Below, one piece after another: positions 18,363 to 26,645 of a stretch of DNA of 64,000 nucleotides. The translations under genes were made by a program, and so were the position numbers. Under the pieces are notes generated by a model. That model was not told the origin of the DNA. It did not search any database and was given only the letters and a program-made list of their open reading frames with translations. Each line of letters starts with the position of its first letter. Positions within the stretch are counted from its first letter, which is position 1. Source of the stretch: Bifidobacterium dentium JCM 1195 = DSM 20436 (lineage in GTDB: Bacteria; Actinomycetota; Actinomycetes; Actinomycetales; Bifidobacteriaceae); NCBI RefSeq assembly GCF_001042595.1, contig NZ_AP012326.1, positions 1,364,001-1,428,000 on the forward strand, given 5' to 3'.

Positions 18363-19175
18363 ATGCGAACCGTCAACTTCAACACCGACAGCTTCGGCGA
18401 CGGAGCAATCCGAATTGGTGACACCACACGGTGCTCCGCGGTCTCCCGCGTGCAGAGGGATGTAGACACGATTGGCTGGCTTGGCGCGGACCCGCGGGTC
18501 ATCGGCGTGGCCGATCTACGCAGCCTCTCCGAAACCGGCCGCCGCAGAGTGCCAGACAGACTGTCGTTGTATGAGAAGCCATTGGACGGACACGAACGCA
18601 GGACAGCTCGGAACGATCGCGCTCGCTCCATCGACATGCATGCGGCACGTCGTGACTGCCCCATCAACCATGACATCACCGCAGAACTGTTCATGTCGTA
18701 CCGTCAGGGCGAAGACGGCCGGATCGTCGTCGACGAGACTGCCCGGAACGCTTACTGGGGAGTGATGAGGCATGCTGATGCGCGCAGGGATGATCTGTTC
18801 GTCGGGCCGGATGCTCCGCCAGCGGATTTCCGGAATCCAGGCCGTCCGGAAAGAGGTACCCGTGACCCGCACCTACTGGCTTTATGGGACAGGACGTCTG
18901 GTCTGGTGATTCCTTTGCCCGAGCATAGTCTGCTCCTGTACCGCTTCTGGAAGTCGGGGATGGGCATCGACCTGTATGTCATGGACGAGATCAGTATGCG
19001 TATCCAGCAGCGAAATCATCCGGAATGCTTCGACGACGGGTCCGATGAACGGGTCATCCAACGCGAGATCGACGAATGCGAGGCGGAACTTGCCTATGTC
19101 ATCGGCAACAACATCAACCTCAGGAAGAATCCCGACGCATATGGAAACGTCCGGAGAAAGGAGTCAATGCAATGA
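18363..19175 (+). CDS. Hypothetical protein, 270 aa
   Basis: I do not recognise a family. The ATG at 18363 follows GGAAGGAA and is preferred over the longer frame from 18288. The protein is rich in Asp and Arg with no membrane segment. Segments such as YRQGEDGRIVVDETARNAYWG and MGIDLYVMDEISMRIQQRNHPECFDDG look like an ordinary globular fold. It overlaps the next reading frame by ATGA, so the two were translated together. That neighbour is broken by a stop codon. Confidence 0.6.
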   Translation: MRTVNFNTDSFGDGAIRIGDTTRCSAVSRVQRDVDTIGWLGADPRVIGVADLRSLSETGRRRVPDRLSLYEKPLDGHERRTARNDRARSIDMHAARRDCPINHDITAELFMSYRQGEDGRIVVDETARNAYWGVMRHADARRDDLFVGPDAPPADFRNPGRPERGTRDPHLLALWDRTSGLVIPLPEHSLLLYRFWKSGMGIDLYVMDEISMRIQQRNHPECFDDGSDERVIQREIDECEAELAYVIGNNINLRKNPDAYGNVRRKESMQ

Positions 19176-19582
19176 CCGTATTGATGGAGACACGTGTGGA
19201 AGCCAAGACCAGAACGGCCACGGCAATCAAAATCACGTCGGAAATTGTCGAATCGACGGACTTCAACGTATTCGACGATATCTTCGACGGATTCATCCCG
19301 TTCGGTGATGAGGATGACCGCGGTGGCGGGGACGAAAGCTGCGACAGCCAGTACTAAGAATGCGACGAACCCGCAAAACACTATGTGATGTTCGCCGATC
19401 CGCAGGGCAGGCAGGATTGCTACGGCAAGCTATACCTATGCCCGAAGCATTACGCGCAGTACCTGCATTTCATCCTCGATTCGATGCGTGTGAACAACGG
19501 GATGAAGGACTTGGACGACGATGGGACTCGATCTGCGATCCGTGCCTACGTCACCGGCTACGGACCAATCCGAAACAGATGA
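19172..19582 (+). pseudogene. Small Cys-rich protein gene interrupted by an in-frame TAA
   Basis: An ATG overlapping the previous stop opens a 61-codon frame ending in DESCDSQY at a TAA (19355-19357). The same frame continues without any other stop as ECDEPAKHYVMFADPQGRQD, then LYLCPKHYAQYLHFILDSM, to 19582. The Cys/His spacing across the break (C, then C, then C-P-K-H) looks like a zinc-binding site split by the stop. This suggests a recent nonsense mutation, or readthrough; alternatively the downstream half could start at the GTG/ATG near 19382-19385. Confidence 0.55.
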
Positions 19583-19609
19583 TGTGGGAACGACAATTGC
19601 CCGGTAGGG

Positions 19610-19932
19610 GGGGCTAAGCGAATTACGGCGGAAAACATGCTGTACAGGCATGCGAAAACTGGGAAAGGCAATTAAGGGAAAGCTACTGCTTTCACAGCGG
19701 ACACCAGAACGTTCCTCTGGATCTCGAAGGTTCCTTGCATACGGTGAGTCGCGACGATTTCGTGGACGAATTGTCCCCGACCGTGTTTCTTGTGACATGT
19801 TCGACGCATTCTCACCCATTTGCGACTGGATCAACGAGGAAATGTCCATCATTGAATCAAAATAGACAAGGGAAAACCAGCCTATGTCCACATTGGGAAG
19901 ATACGCATTCTTCCTGAAGAAGGTTGGTTAAA
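19610..19932 (+). pseudogene. Decayed 3' end of an ImmA/IrrE-peptidase paralogue
   Basis: Translation in shifting frames gives TAENMLYRHAKTGKGN, TAFTADTRTFLW, VDELSPTVF, FDAFSPICDWINEEMSIIE and TLGRYAFFLK. In order, these match segments of the intact protein at 32508-33878 (TVAENMLYALAQSGKK, FASDTRMFLG, ANELSETVF, YDAFSPIYSRIREGMPVID and ALGRYASFLN). Frameshifts and stops separate them. The segment is a remnant of a second copy of that gene family, about 14 kb from the intact one and on the same strand. A G7 run lies at its 5' edge. Confidence 0.7.
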
Positions 19933-19947
19933 CGGACGGCAATAAAC

Positions 19948-19974
19948 ATGGCGACTTCACAATGAAGTCGCCAT
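19948..19974. terminator. Hairpin after the decayed peptidase gene
   Basis: ATGGCGACTTC and GAAGTCGCCAT form a perfect 11-bp stem with a 5-base loop (ACAAT) just after the remnant's stop. It is bidirectional in form and has no long T-run. Confidence 0.55.
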
Positions 19975-20009
19975 TGAAATCACTCATCCGTCTTCATATT
20001 CCGCTTGGG

Positions 20010-20430
20010 TCAGCCGAACAGTCCCTTGAAGATGCCGACGATCGTGCCTGCGAGACGACTGTTAACCAAAGGGCTTCCACAGCGGTCGCAGGATTTTCTT
20101 TTGTTTAAGGATTGTCTATCCGCACCTTCCGGAAGTTGTTCAGACGCCTTTCCTGCCCGGACATGACTTTTCCAAGCCTTCGTCTTCGTCCAATACTCCA
20201 ATGAAAACGTCGAACAGTTTCATCACGCAGGAATCGGACAGCATCAACGCTTCTCTGCCGGCCTGCGTCAGGCCATAGGTGAAATCAGGATGGCCGTGCT
20301 TGGGCACGCCGATGATCAAACATTCGGAACCTGTATGCATCGTGAGCCGAAACCTCTTTTCCGTAATATCACTTCGCGTCAAATGAACCTCATCGTGCTC
20401 GCATCCTTCCGAACGATGACGCATATTCAT
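20010..20430 (-). pseudogene. Hypothetical protein with probable C-terminal frameshift
   Basis: A minus-strand frame (20140-20430) encodes 96 aa with a plausible globular C-terminal part (DFTYGLTQAGREALMLSD, VMKLFDVFIGVLDEDE) and ends at GRKGV. A second frame overlaps it and carries on as KASEQLPEGADRQSLN, KSCDRCGSPLVNSRLAG and TIVGIFKGLFG to 20010. The junction is natural if one base is lost or gained near AGGAAAGG, giving one protein with a CxxC half-knuckle and a hydrophobic tail. No ribosome site is obvious, so both the start and gene status are uncertain. Confidence 0.4.
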
Positions 20431-20553
20431 ATGTCACTGGATAAAACGCGGCTAAACCAGAGTCTGAATCTTCGCACTTGGTGGAACATGGATGGGCCAA
20501 CGGCAGGCCCTGCGAGTCGTCGCTATCTCAAGGATTCCGATAGTGTCAAATCA

Positions 20554-20606
20554 GTGTTCGTCTTCTTCCGCATTCCAGTCACGGCAATGCGGAAGAAGAC
20601 GAACAC
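20554..20606. terminator. Perfect 21-bp inverted repeat
   Basis: The arms at 20554-20574 and 20586-20606 (beginning GTGTTCGTCTTCTTCC) are perfectly complementary over 21 bases around an 11-base loop. The hairpin sits 18 bases past the stop of the minus-strand DUF2075 gene and is probably its transcription end, although no T-run follows. Confidence 0.65.
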
Positions 20607-20623
20607 GTTTCTCACCCCAAGTT

Positions 20624-23161
20624 CTAGAGCTCACCCCGAGACGCCTTCTTGAGCTGGTTCTGTAGTATTGGGTCTACCGCGAACAGATAGAGGCCATGCA
20701 CTCCACGAGTAAGAAGGACGTTGAGCTGGTTGCGCACGAAAACTTGAGCCAAGCCAGATTGAAGAAGAGCCTTCACGTTTACACCTTTATCTCGTGACTT
20801 ATCCGGATTGAAACGAAGACAGTCGTGCTCTATGTCATATGAAACCGATGGCCCTATGATAACTCCCGCATAATTGAGATCGGAACCCTGGACAGTGTAA
20901 TAAGAGCCTATTTCATCTTGCGTTTCCGAACGTGATACCCATGGCTCATTTGAAGGGCTCTTCTTGTACCTGTGAGATTTATTCAAATCATCTTCAACAT
21001 CGGATGACTTGTCCCCGTTCCATTTCATAGAAAACTTGCAACCTTTAGTCTCATCCCAGTCGTCGGGAGGGATGGGATTGTTTTGCGAATCCCAACTCTT
21101 AGGCATTGCCCAAGTGCCACCAATCCTGTAAAGCGTAACATTTCCTTTCGAAGAAGAATACCTCCAGTCGTAGGTAGCGAGAACACGGCAAAGATCCCTC
21201 GGCATAGATGCACTAGGAGACAACTTCTTCTTCTTACGCTCGGCTTGTTGTTCTTTGTTGAGATCATTTCTCTTCTTGTCGATTGCCTCACGCAATTCTT
21301 GAGGCGAATCAAATACCTTAATCTCGTATGGCAAATTATTGTTTGAAGCGTAAATTCTATCTTCTTTTGGACGGGTTCCATCATCCTTGGGAATATTGGA
21401 GATATGAGGACCTTTCGAATTTGAGGTTGAATTCTCTTCACCGATGGGTTCTTCGTCGGAGGCATCTACCGTAATTTCTTGAATCCATTTAGTCACCTCT
21501 TCAGATGCGGAGATACGGAATTGCTCCTTCAAACTAATACTATACGTTTTGTATGTAGTTTTATTAATATGGATTTTATGAAAGCATCCGTCATCCTTTT
21601 TTTCCACAGCATCAGGGTTATAGCAAGCTACTTGGTATTTTTCGTCGTGGATAAGCAGTCCATCACCTTTCACACCTGACATATTTTCAAGAAACGGCTC
21701 CAGTTGAGTCGATGTCCATTTTTGATTGTTGTTCATAATCTGATTGGGATCGAAAACCGCAATAACGACCTTAGATCGTCGTAAAATATCATGCAGCTGG
21801 TTATGGCTCCCCATAGCCATGCACTTTTGAGTAAACAATAAATGAGCTTCATCCACTAATGCCACATCAACTGGATTATTTTGATTAGTTGGCATGAAAT
21901 AGTTACGTACTTTCTTCCCTTTCTCACCAAAGACATTCTTTTCTTTTGAAGTAAATGAATGAATAAATTCAATTGGCGTAAGCACATCGTTGCTATTTGA
22001 GGAACTATTATCTGCAGCGCGCTTGGAATTATTTTCTATTAATCCTTGCAACCTTGCCATTGTTTGATACTGAGTAAGCAATTCATCATTATGAACCATT
22101 AATTTAACTGTTGGACTAGGTTCAATCGGCATACTGCAAAGCTTGTAGAAGAGGGTGCTGAGTAGAATTGACTTGCCGGTCCCAGCAGCACCTTGAATTA
22201 GTATTAGCTGTGCCTGATCGCCTGCGTGCCAATTCATTAATACTTTCTCGACATGTTGTTCAATACGATCAAGCGCTTTCTCTTGTTCTGCACCGAGCTT
22301 ATGGAATGGGGAAATCTTGTAGAGCGCCGAATTCCAAATGTTTTTTTCAGTCGGAAAAAGACTTGGCACTTTTTCCGTATCTTTTTCCTCTGCAAGGATA
22401 TTCTCATTATCCTTGACAAGACGCTTCCAGATGTCAGAAACGACATATTGAAGCGCATCATCAGTAAAGTATTTGCCTTGCGGATTGGTGCGCCCGTTGA
22501 GGCAATTCACGGATTCAATGGATTGCATGTAATCGATCAACTTGTTCTCGATATCCAACGTGAGGGATTTGTTGAAGAGCTTCTGCCAAATCACGTACTG
22601 GCGTACCTCGATGCCATCGGCCACCGCCTTACTGATTGCGATGTCCGCTGCAGTTTCCTTCTTTGACAGAGCTTCCTGATCGTTAACGTTTTCCGCCGTA
22701 TCGTCCTGCACCTTCACCTTGATCACATGCTGAACGGTTCTTTTGACGATATGGTTGGTTTCGCCGACGTATACAGTCCAAGGCTTACCCTTCGGCGCTC
22801 TGGGATCATGGAAGTAGACAATGTAGACAGCGGGGACGTCAAGCAGGAAATTCGCATAATCCCTCGACTCACTGGCAGAATAAGGTTTCTCATGTAGATG
22901 AAGGAACCTGCCACTATAGGAAGCGTCTTCCGGATCCAGAGCCGCATGAAACACGCTTTCATAATTATCCCGAACTCTGTTGACCGCGTCCTCCTTCAGC
23001 CTGATTTCCTCTGGAGCGTCACCCTCCAGTGATGCGGATTCCTTCACAAGATTCCAACCTTGTTTCTCTCCAACTCCAAAATAGGGAACGTTCGCAATCA
23101 CAGGTCGCATCCGCTCATCTTGTTTGAACGCGAGCTTGAGCTCCTCATCATATTTCGACAC
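20624..23161 (-). CDS. GIY-YIG / DUF2075 helicase-nuclease fusion
   Basis: The product is 845 aa. An N-terminal GIY-YIG-like nuclease module lies near residues 120-175 (VYIVYFHDP, then TVYVGETNHIVKRTVQH). The rest is a DUF2075-type superfamily 1 ATPase: Walker A in IQGAAGTGKSILL (about residue 325), Walker B in VALVDEAHLLF (about 434) and a late motif LNVLLTRGVHGLYLF. This architecture is widespread in defence islands; a role against foreign nucleic acid is inference. Base composition is clearly more AT-rich than the flanking genes, with many AAT/AAA/TTA codons, which suggests recent transfer. A G8 run lies about 50 bases upstream of the start. Confidence 0.82.
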   Translation of the reverse strand: MSKYDEELKLAFKQDERMRPVIANVPYFGVGEKQGWNLVKESASLEGDAPEEIRLKEDAVNRVRDNYESVFHAALDPEDASYSGRFLHLHEKPYSASESRDYANFLLDVPAVYIVYFHDPRAPKGKPWTVYVGETNHIVKRTVQHVIKVKVQDDTAENVNDQEALSKKETAADIAISKAVADGIEVRQYVIWQKLFNKSLTLDIENKLIDYMQSIESVNCLNGRTNPQGKYFTDDALQYVVSDIWKRLVKDNENILAEEKDTEKVPSLFPTEKNIWNSALYKISPFHKLGAEQEKALDRIEQHVEKVLMNWHAGDQAQLILIQGAAGTGKSILLSTLFYKLCSMPIEPSPTVKLMVHNDELLTQYQTMARLQGLIENNSKRAADNSSSNSNDVLTPIEFIHSFTSKEKNVFGEKGKKVRNYFMPTNQNNPVDVALVDEAHLLFTQKCMAMGSHNQLHDILRRSKVVIAVFDPNQIMNNNQKWTSTQLEPFLENMSGVKGDGLLIHDEKYQVACYNPDAVEKKDDGCFHKIHINKTTYKTYSISLKEQFRISASEEVTKWIQEITVDASDEEPIGEENSTSNSKGPHISNIPKDDGTRPKEDRIYASNNNLPYEIKVFDSPQELREAIDKKRNDLNKEQQAERKKKKLSPSASMPRDLCRVLATYDWRYSSSKGNVTLYRIGGTWAMPKSWDSQNNPIPPDDWDETKGCKFSMKWNGDKSSDVEDDLNKSHRYKKSPSNEPWVSRSETQDEIGSYYTVQGSDLNYAGVIIGPSVSYDIEHDCLRFNPDKSRDKGVNVKALLQSGLAQVFVRNQLNVLLTRGVHGLYLFAVDPILQNQLKKASRGEL

Positions 23162-23210
23162 TGTAGACCTCCTTGTAATAACGGTTGCTGTTTTCTGATT
23201 CTACCCACTC

Positions 23211-23218
23211 GGGGGGGG
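23211..23218. repeat. G8 homopolymer upstream of the GIY-YIG/DUF2075 gene
   Basis: Eight consecutive G residues lie 50 bases upstream of the helicase start (minus strand reads C8). Poly-G runs are prone to slippage and are known to drive phase variation in bifidobacterial surface genes. Here the run is in the probable promoter or leader, so any effect on expression is speculative. Confidence 0.4.
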
Positions 23219-23348
23219 TATCGGATGATATTCCTGAACCGATTTTGTAAATGCGACGCCCGTCCTCGGATTCATGGTTCCGATGATGGACGGGTGGTCT
23301 CACCGCTCCGTTTCACTTTAATGTCCCTTATGCGGTCTCCGAACCGTT

Positions 23349-24161
23349 TCACAGCTCAGGCTGCTCTTTTTCATTAGCATCGTTAAGTGACTCTAAAGTT
23401 AGGAACCGGCTTCGCAAGATTCCTGCGGCTTCTCGAAAGGCGTCCCTCCGTTCTCGTCCCTCGATTTCCGCTATGTGGCAATGATGCGTCACATTAGGCA
23501 ACGGGGCCTCGTTCCGGAAGCCTGACTCACCGTCGGGAGTGACGCAGGACGCTGCGAACTGACGCCTTCCGAATGGCCATGCGCCCACTTTTAATGTCTC
23601 GGAGAGCAAATCCGCAACCATATCAAACAATGGCATTGGAGACGCACCATTTTCGAAATCATCGGATTGCGTTCCATAACACCACGGACGTATATCTGCA
23701 AGAGCCTCAGCCATGCCCGCATAATCCAGCCGCTGCAAAGCCTCGGTGAACCGATAACGCAACCGGAGAAAGCAGGAGGCCGACGCCATATCCTCACATC
23801 CTGGCTTGTACGCGTCGAGCATGCGTTGGAGCGAATCGTCATCCCCGCTTTCGGCGATAACCAGTTCGACACACCGCATACGTTCCACGTCCCGTAAACC
23901 ATGCTCCCGCTGAGACTGTTCCTTCAATGCATCGATCAACCTTTTCCCTTCAGGGACTGCGTAGACCGTATCGGGCGTCAAATTCTTGTTGAGCATTTTC
24001 ACGCCATTACCTTCGATGGTCTCGATGTCATAAGAAAGCTCGTTACCGAAGAAATCGTGATGGTTCACCGTGCAGATGAATCCGACATGCTCCGCATCAT
24101 CCCATTTGAAGGCGACACGGCTCCATCTGCGGAATTCAACATATCCATAGCTGTATTGCAT
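23349..24161 (-). CDS. Hypothetical protein, 270 aa
   Basis: I do not recognise a family. The ATG at 24161 (MQYSYGYVEFRRWSRVAF) is preceded by AAAAAGGAATG. The open frame extends 16 codons further, but those codons lie inside the inverted repeat. The N-terminal 60 residues look like a small beta-rich domain and the remainder is helical, with a two-fold feel (LRLRYRFTEALQRLDYAGMAEALADI). It has no membrane segment and no catalytic motif I can name. Its first ten codons and ribosome site are duplicated in inverted orientation just upstream. Confidence 0.6.
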   Translation of the reverse strand: MQYSYGYVEFRRWSRVAFKWDDAEHVGFICTVNHHDFFGNELSYDIETIEGNGVKMLNKNLTPDTVYAVPEGKRLIDALKEQSQREHGLRDVERMRCVELVIAESGDDDSLQRMLDAYKPGCEDMASASCFLRLRYRFTEALQRLDYAGMAEALADIRPWCYGTQSDDFENGASPMPLFDMVADLLSETLKVGAWPFGRRQFAASCVTPDGESGFRNEAPLPNVTHHCHIAEIEGRERRDAFREAAGILRSRFLTLESLNDANEKEQPEL

Positions 24162-24236
24162 GATGTCATTCCTTTTTATGGATTTCGTAATGAAAAGGAA
24201 TGACATCATGCAATACAGCTATGGATATGTTGAATT
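24133..24236. repeat. 44-bp perfect inverted repeat over a gene start
   Basis: The arms are 24133-24176 and 24193-24236, fully complementary over 44 bases around a 16-base centre. The left arm contains the ribosome site, start codon and first nine or so codons of the minus-strand gene. The right arm carries the same sequence facing the other way, so an identical N-terminus MQYSYGYVE is encoded on both strands. Confidence 0.95.
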
Positions 24237-24275
24237 GCATGATGTCATTCCTTTTTATGGATTTCGTAATGAAAA
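24155..24275. repeat. 42-bp direct repeat overlapping the inverted repeat
   Basis: The 42 bases at 24155-24196 recur exactly at 24234-24275, a 79-base offset. Each unit begins ATTGCATGATGTCATTCC and ends GTAATGAAAA. The direct repeat starts within the inverted repeat and includes its centre, so the whole is a compound rearrangement. Confidence 0.95.
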
Positions 24276-24351
24276 AGAGCAGATCCTCATCCACCATCGG
24301 ACTGGTCTCACCATTCTTGATAAAGCCAGCCCGAGGAGAATGGGATGGTTC

Positions 24352-25092
24352 CTACTGGCGGATCATCGTCCAGTATTCGGGCTTAATAGGTTCGAAGGAT
24401 GACGAGTCAAGGGCGCAGTCGCCGAGGTTCCCGCCGTTGTACCACATATATCCCAAAGACCACGCGCAGTTGTTGTAGTACTTGCCTTTCGCCACCTTCT
24501 TCTGCTGCTTCTTGGAAAGAACGGGGCGTAGTGAGAACGAGCTGATGTAGCCATCGTCCGATCCTGTAGCGGGTTGGATTTCGAAGCGGGTGATGTCAAA
24601 GCTCTTGCCCTTGCACGCATCAAGGGTATCCGAGGTGTCGGAGGTGCATTCACCCATGTCGTCGAACCTGAGATCGAGGACGTAATAGCCGTTATCGTCA
24701 GGTTTATCCGAAATGGTGTAGGTGCCTTTCTTGGGCTCATCCTCGATTTCGGATGTCGTGATCACTCCATTGTTCAGCGTGAACGGACGGTCCAGTTCTC
24801 CTTGAGAGACCCAGGTTCCGTCGATGGACGGCGGGGCCTGTGTGGAAACGGCGCCTGCGACGCCGGAGACCTTTCCTGTCCCTGCGCTTCTGGTGGCTCC
24901 TAGTGTGACCAGTGATCCGGCCAATAACGAGAGGACAGCTGTGACCGCGATAATCGTAATCAGCCGCGCACGCGTGATCCGGACGATGAGCGTCGTTCCC
25001 TTCGTTCCCGCGTTCGCAGGTTTTTTCAGTCCGCAGCTCGGGCAGACACACTGTCCTTCGATCAGTCTTTTTCCGCAGTTGTCACAAAACAT
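24352..25092 (-). CDS. Zinc-ribbon, single-pass membrane protein
   Basis: The product is 246 aa. It starts MFCDNCGKRLIEGQ and continues CVCPSCGLKKP, a pair of CxxC knuckles typical of a short zinc ribbon. A membrane helix follows near residues 45-67 (LITIIAVTAVLSLLAGSLVTLG), then an outward domain of about 170 residues rich in Asp, Ser and Thr with a lipocalin-like or DUF-type beta pattern (SIDGTWVSQGELDRPFTLNN). Function is unknown; such proteins are common in bifidobacteria and other actinobacteria. It diverges from a 41-aa membrane peptide gene across a copy of the island dyad motif. Confidence 0.65.
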   Translation of the reverse strand: MFCDNCGKRLIEGQCVCPSCGLKKPANAGTKGTTLIVRITRARLITIIAVTAVLSLLAGSLVTLGATRSAGTGKVSGVAGAVSTQAPPSIDGTWVSQGELDRPFTLNNGVITTSEIEDEPKKGTYTISDKPDDNGYYVLDLRFDDMGECTSDTSDTLDACKGKSFDITRFEIQPATGSDDGYISSFSLRPVLSKKQQKKVAKGKYYNNCAWSLGYMWYNGGNLGDCALDSSSFEPIKPEYWTMIRQ

Positions 25093-25154
25093 GTTTTCTT
25101 CGATCCTTCTTTCCTGAATGTGCGGATTGTCCGCATTTCGTTTTCGCCATCCAA

Positions 25155-25210
25155 CCCACCGGACAATTGCGTGACGTGTATGGAGCGACTTGGAAAAACT
25201 ATCCGGTGGG
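25155..25210. promoter_or_regulatory. Island dyad motif, copy B
   Basis: CCCACCGGACAAT at 25155-25167 and ATCCGGTGGG at 25201-25210 face each other between the divergent zinc-ribbon gene and the small membrane gene at 25248. The separation is about 33 bases. A further single half-site (ACTATCCGGTGGA) lies at 25440-25452, upstream of the gene at 25604. Confidence 0.5.
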
Positions 25211-25247
25211 CTTGTTCTCCAGAACGTAAACGACAGAGGAAAGGGAG

Positions 25248-25373
25248 ATGGCCATGTTCGTGGTCGGATTCATCATCGGGCTTCTCGCAGTGGCCATAGT
25301 GATTGGCGGATTGAGCCTGATTGGAGCAATCGCCGGCGTCATATACGGCTTTTTCAAGAGCCTGATTGGATAA
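25248..25373 (+). CDS. Small hydrophobic membrane peptide, 41 aa
   Basis: The frame encodes MAMFVVGFIIGLLAVAIVIG and then a further hydrophobic stretch ending FFKSLIG. It is almost entirely one or two membrane segments with a short basic end. AGAGGAAAGGGAG precedes the ATG; a second ATG at 25254 fits the ribosome site equally well. It is too short for confident family assignment. The IxGxFKxLxG ending resembles the C-terminus of the frameshifted frame at 20010. Confidence 0.55.
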   Translation: MAMFVVGFIIGLLAVAIVIGGLSLIGAIAGVIYGFFKSLIG

Positions 25374-25603
25374 ACCGGACATTTCCGCCGAATAGAGAAC
25401 TCATGCATAGGAAATCACAGATGCCCCAGCAACCGGGGAACTATCCGGTGGAGTGAATTTTGACGGGACCGCCGAAGGATGCGCGACGGTACCGTCGTAA
25501 CAGGAAACGCATCGATGCATGGACCATCCATGCATAAAGATGTCGAAAACGACACAGGCATCGGGTCATGGGGACACGATGCGGAACGAAAGGAGCGCCA
25601 ATC

Positions 25604-25858
25604 ATGGCGAACAGCAATATTGAATACGCAATCCGTCGCATCTCAGACGGAGCATTCCTATGGGATGACGATTTCAACGGCGTCTACCAGTCGTGGGAGG
25701 ACGACGATGAGAACGCGTCATGGGTCGATTCCAAGGACGAGGCTCTGCGTCTCGCCGAGCTCGCCGGACTGGTCAAGAACTGCCGCCTCGCCGAAGGCTA
25801 TGAGATCACAGAACGTCCCTGGTACTACGAGGACGACATCGAAGAAGACGAGGAATAG
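25604..25858 (+). CDS. Small acidic protein, 84 aa
   Basis: The ATG at 25604 (MANSNIEYAIRRISDGAFLW) follows AAAGGAG. The protein is strongly acidic (SWEDDDENASWVDSKDEALRL, ending DDIEEDEE) and has no membrane segment. It lies immediately before the HAD-HAD-zeta operon on the same strand, separated by a hairpin. It could be a regulator or antitoxin for the zeta kinase, but nothing in the sequence shows this. Confidence 0.6.
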   Translation: MANSNIEYAIRRISDGAFLWDDDFNGVYQSWEDDDENASWVDSKDEALRLAELAGLVKNCRLAEGYEITERPWYYEDDIEEDEE

Positions 25859-25868
25859 ATCTTCGTCC

Positions 25869-25923
25869 CCGCGGTGCCGCCGCCAACCCGATAATACGGA
25901 AATACGGGGCGGTGGCACCGCGG
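25869..25923. terminator. GC-rich hairpin between the acidic protein and the HAD genes
   Basis: CCGCGGTGCCGCCGCC (25869-25884) pairs with GGCGGTGGCACCGCGG (25908-25923) over 16 positions with one mismatch and a 23-base loop. It starts 10 bases past the stop. No T-run follows, so partial termination or mRNA stabilisation is possible. Confidence 0.5.
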
Positions 25924-25995
25924 TTCCCCGTCGTCCGGCCATATGCGGGACGATAATCGAAAACAGAACGAACGACTTTTGAAAGAGAGGATACG

Positions 25996-26643
25996 ATGAC
26001 GACGATTCCCAAGGAATACGAGGACCAGCGGGTCGGCGTGAACGGATACCGCGTGCTCAACCTCGATCTCGACGGCGTGTGTGCTGACTATGCGGGGGCG
26101 ATGCGCGACTGGCTCGTTGCCCACGGGCTCATGGATCCGGATGTCGTGCCGTCCTGCGACGAGTACAATCTGGTCGCCAACGACGGCTGGCCGTTCGCTG
26201 GCAGAGACGATTACCTCGCCGCGCATAAGGCCGCCGAGTCGGACCACCTGTACGCAACGATGAAACAGATCCCGGGGGTCTCACACGCGCTCAGACGTCT
26301 AGCGGACGAACACGTGTACATCCGCATCGTCACGCATCGTTTGTTCGTGTCCGGCCAGCATCGCATGGTCGTGTCCGACACAGCCCAGTGGCTTGACGAG
26401 CAACATATCCCCTACATGAGCCTGTGTTTCGCGGGATTGAAGGACAGCATCCAGGCGACCGTGCACATCGACGACTCCCCCGCCAACATCCGTGCGCTGC
26501 GCGGGGTCGGCCAGCATGTCGTCGTGTTCGATCAACCCTACAACCGCGGACTGGGCGGCCCTCGCATGACCGGCTGGGACGACACGAACGTGGACAGGCT
26601 CCTCAAATGGTTCGATCACTGGCCCGAAACCAAGAAGGAGTAG
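25996..26643 (+). CDS. HAD-superfamily 5'-nucleotidase-like protein
   Basis: The product is 215 aa. Motif I is LNLDLDGVCADY (DxDxxx), with the nucleotidase-style RIVTHR Thr motif and VHIDDSPANI as the distal acidic motif. This matches 5'(3')-deoxyribonucleotidase-like (NT5C) HAD phosphatases, expected to remove phosphate from nucleotides. The ribosome site is GAGAGGA. It is followed three bases later by a second HAD-type gene and then by a zeta-type kinase, all on the same strand and evidently an operon. Confidence 0.75.
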   Translation: MTTIPKEYEDQRVGVNGYRVLNLDLDGVCADYAGAMRDWLVAHGLMDPDVVPSCDEYNLVANDGWPFAGRDDYLAAHKAAESDHLYATMKQIPGVSHALRRLADEHVYIRIVTHRLFVSGQHRMVVSDTAQWLDEQHIPYMSLCFAGLKDSIQATVHIDDSPANIRALRGVGQHVVVFDQPYNRGLGGPRMTGWDDTNVDRLLKWFDHWPETKKE

Positions 26644-26645
26644 AC

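Noticed and set aside
24208..24402. A 64-codon plus-strand frame beginning MQYSYGYVE
   Set aside because: Its first part is the mirrored copy of the neighbouring gene start, and the rest is partly antisense to the 3' end of the zinc-ribbon gene. There is no sign of independent selection.
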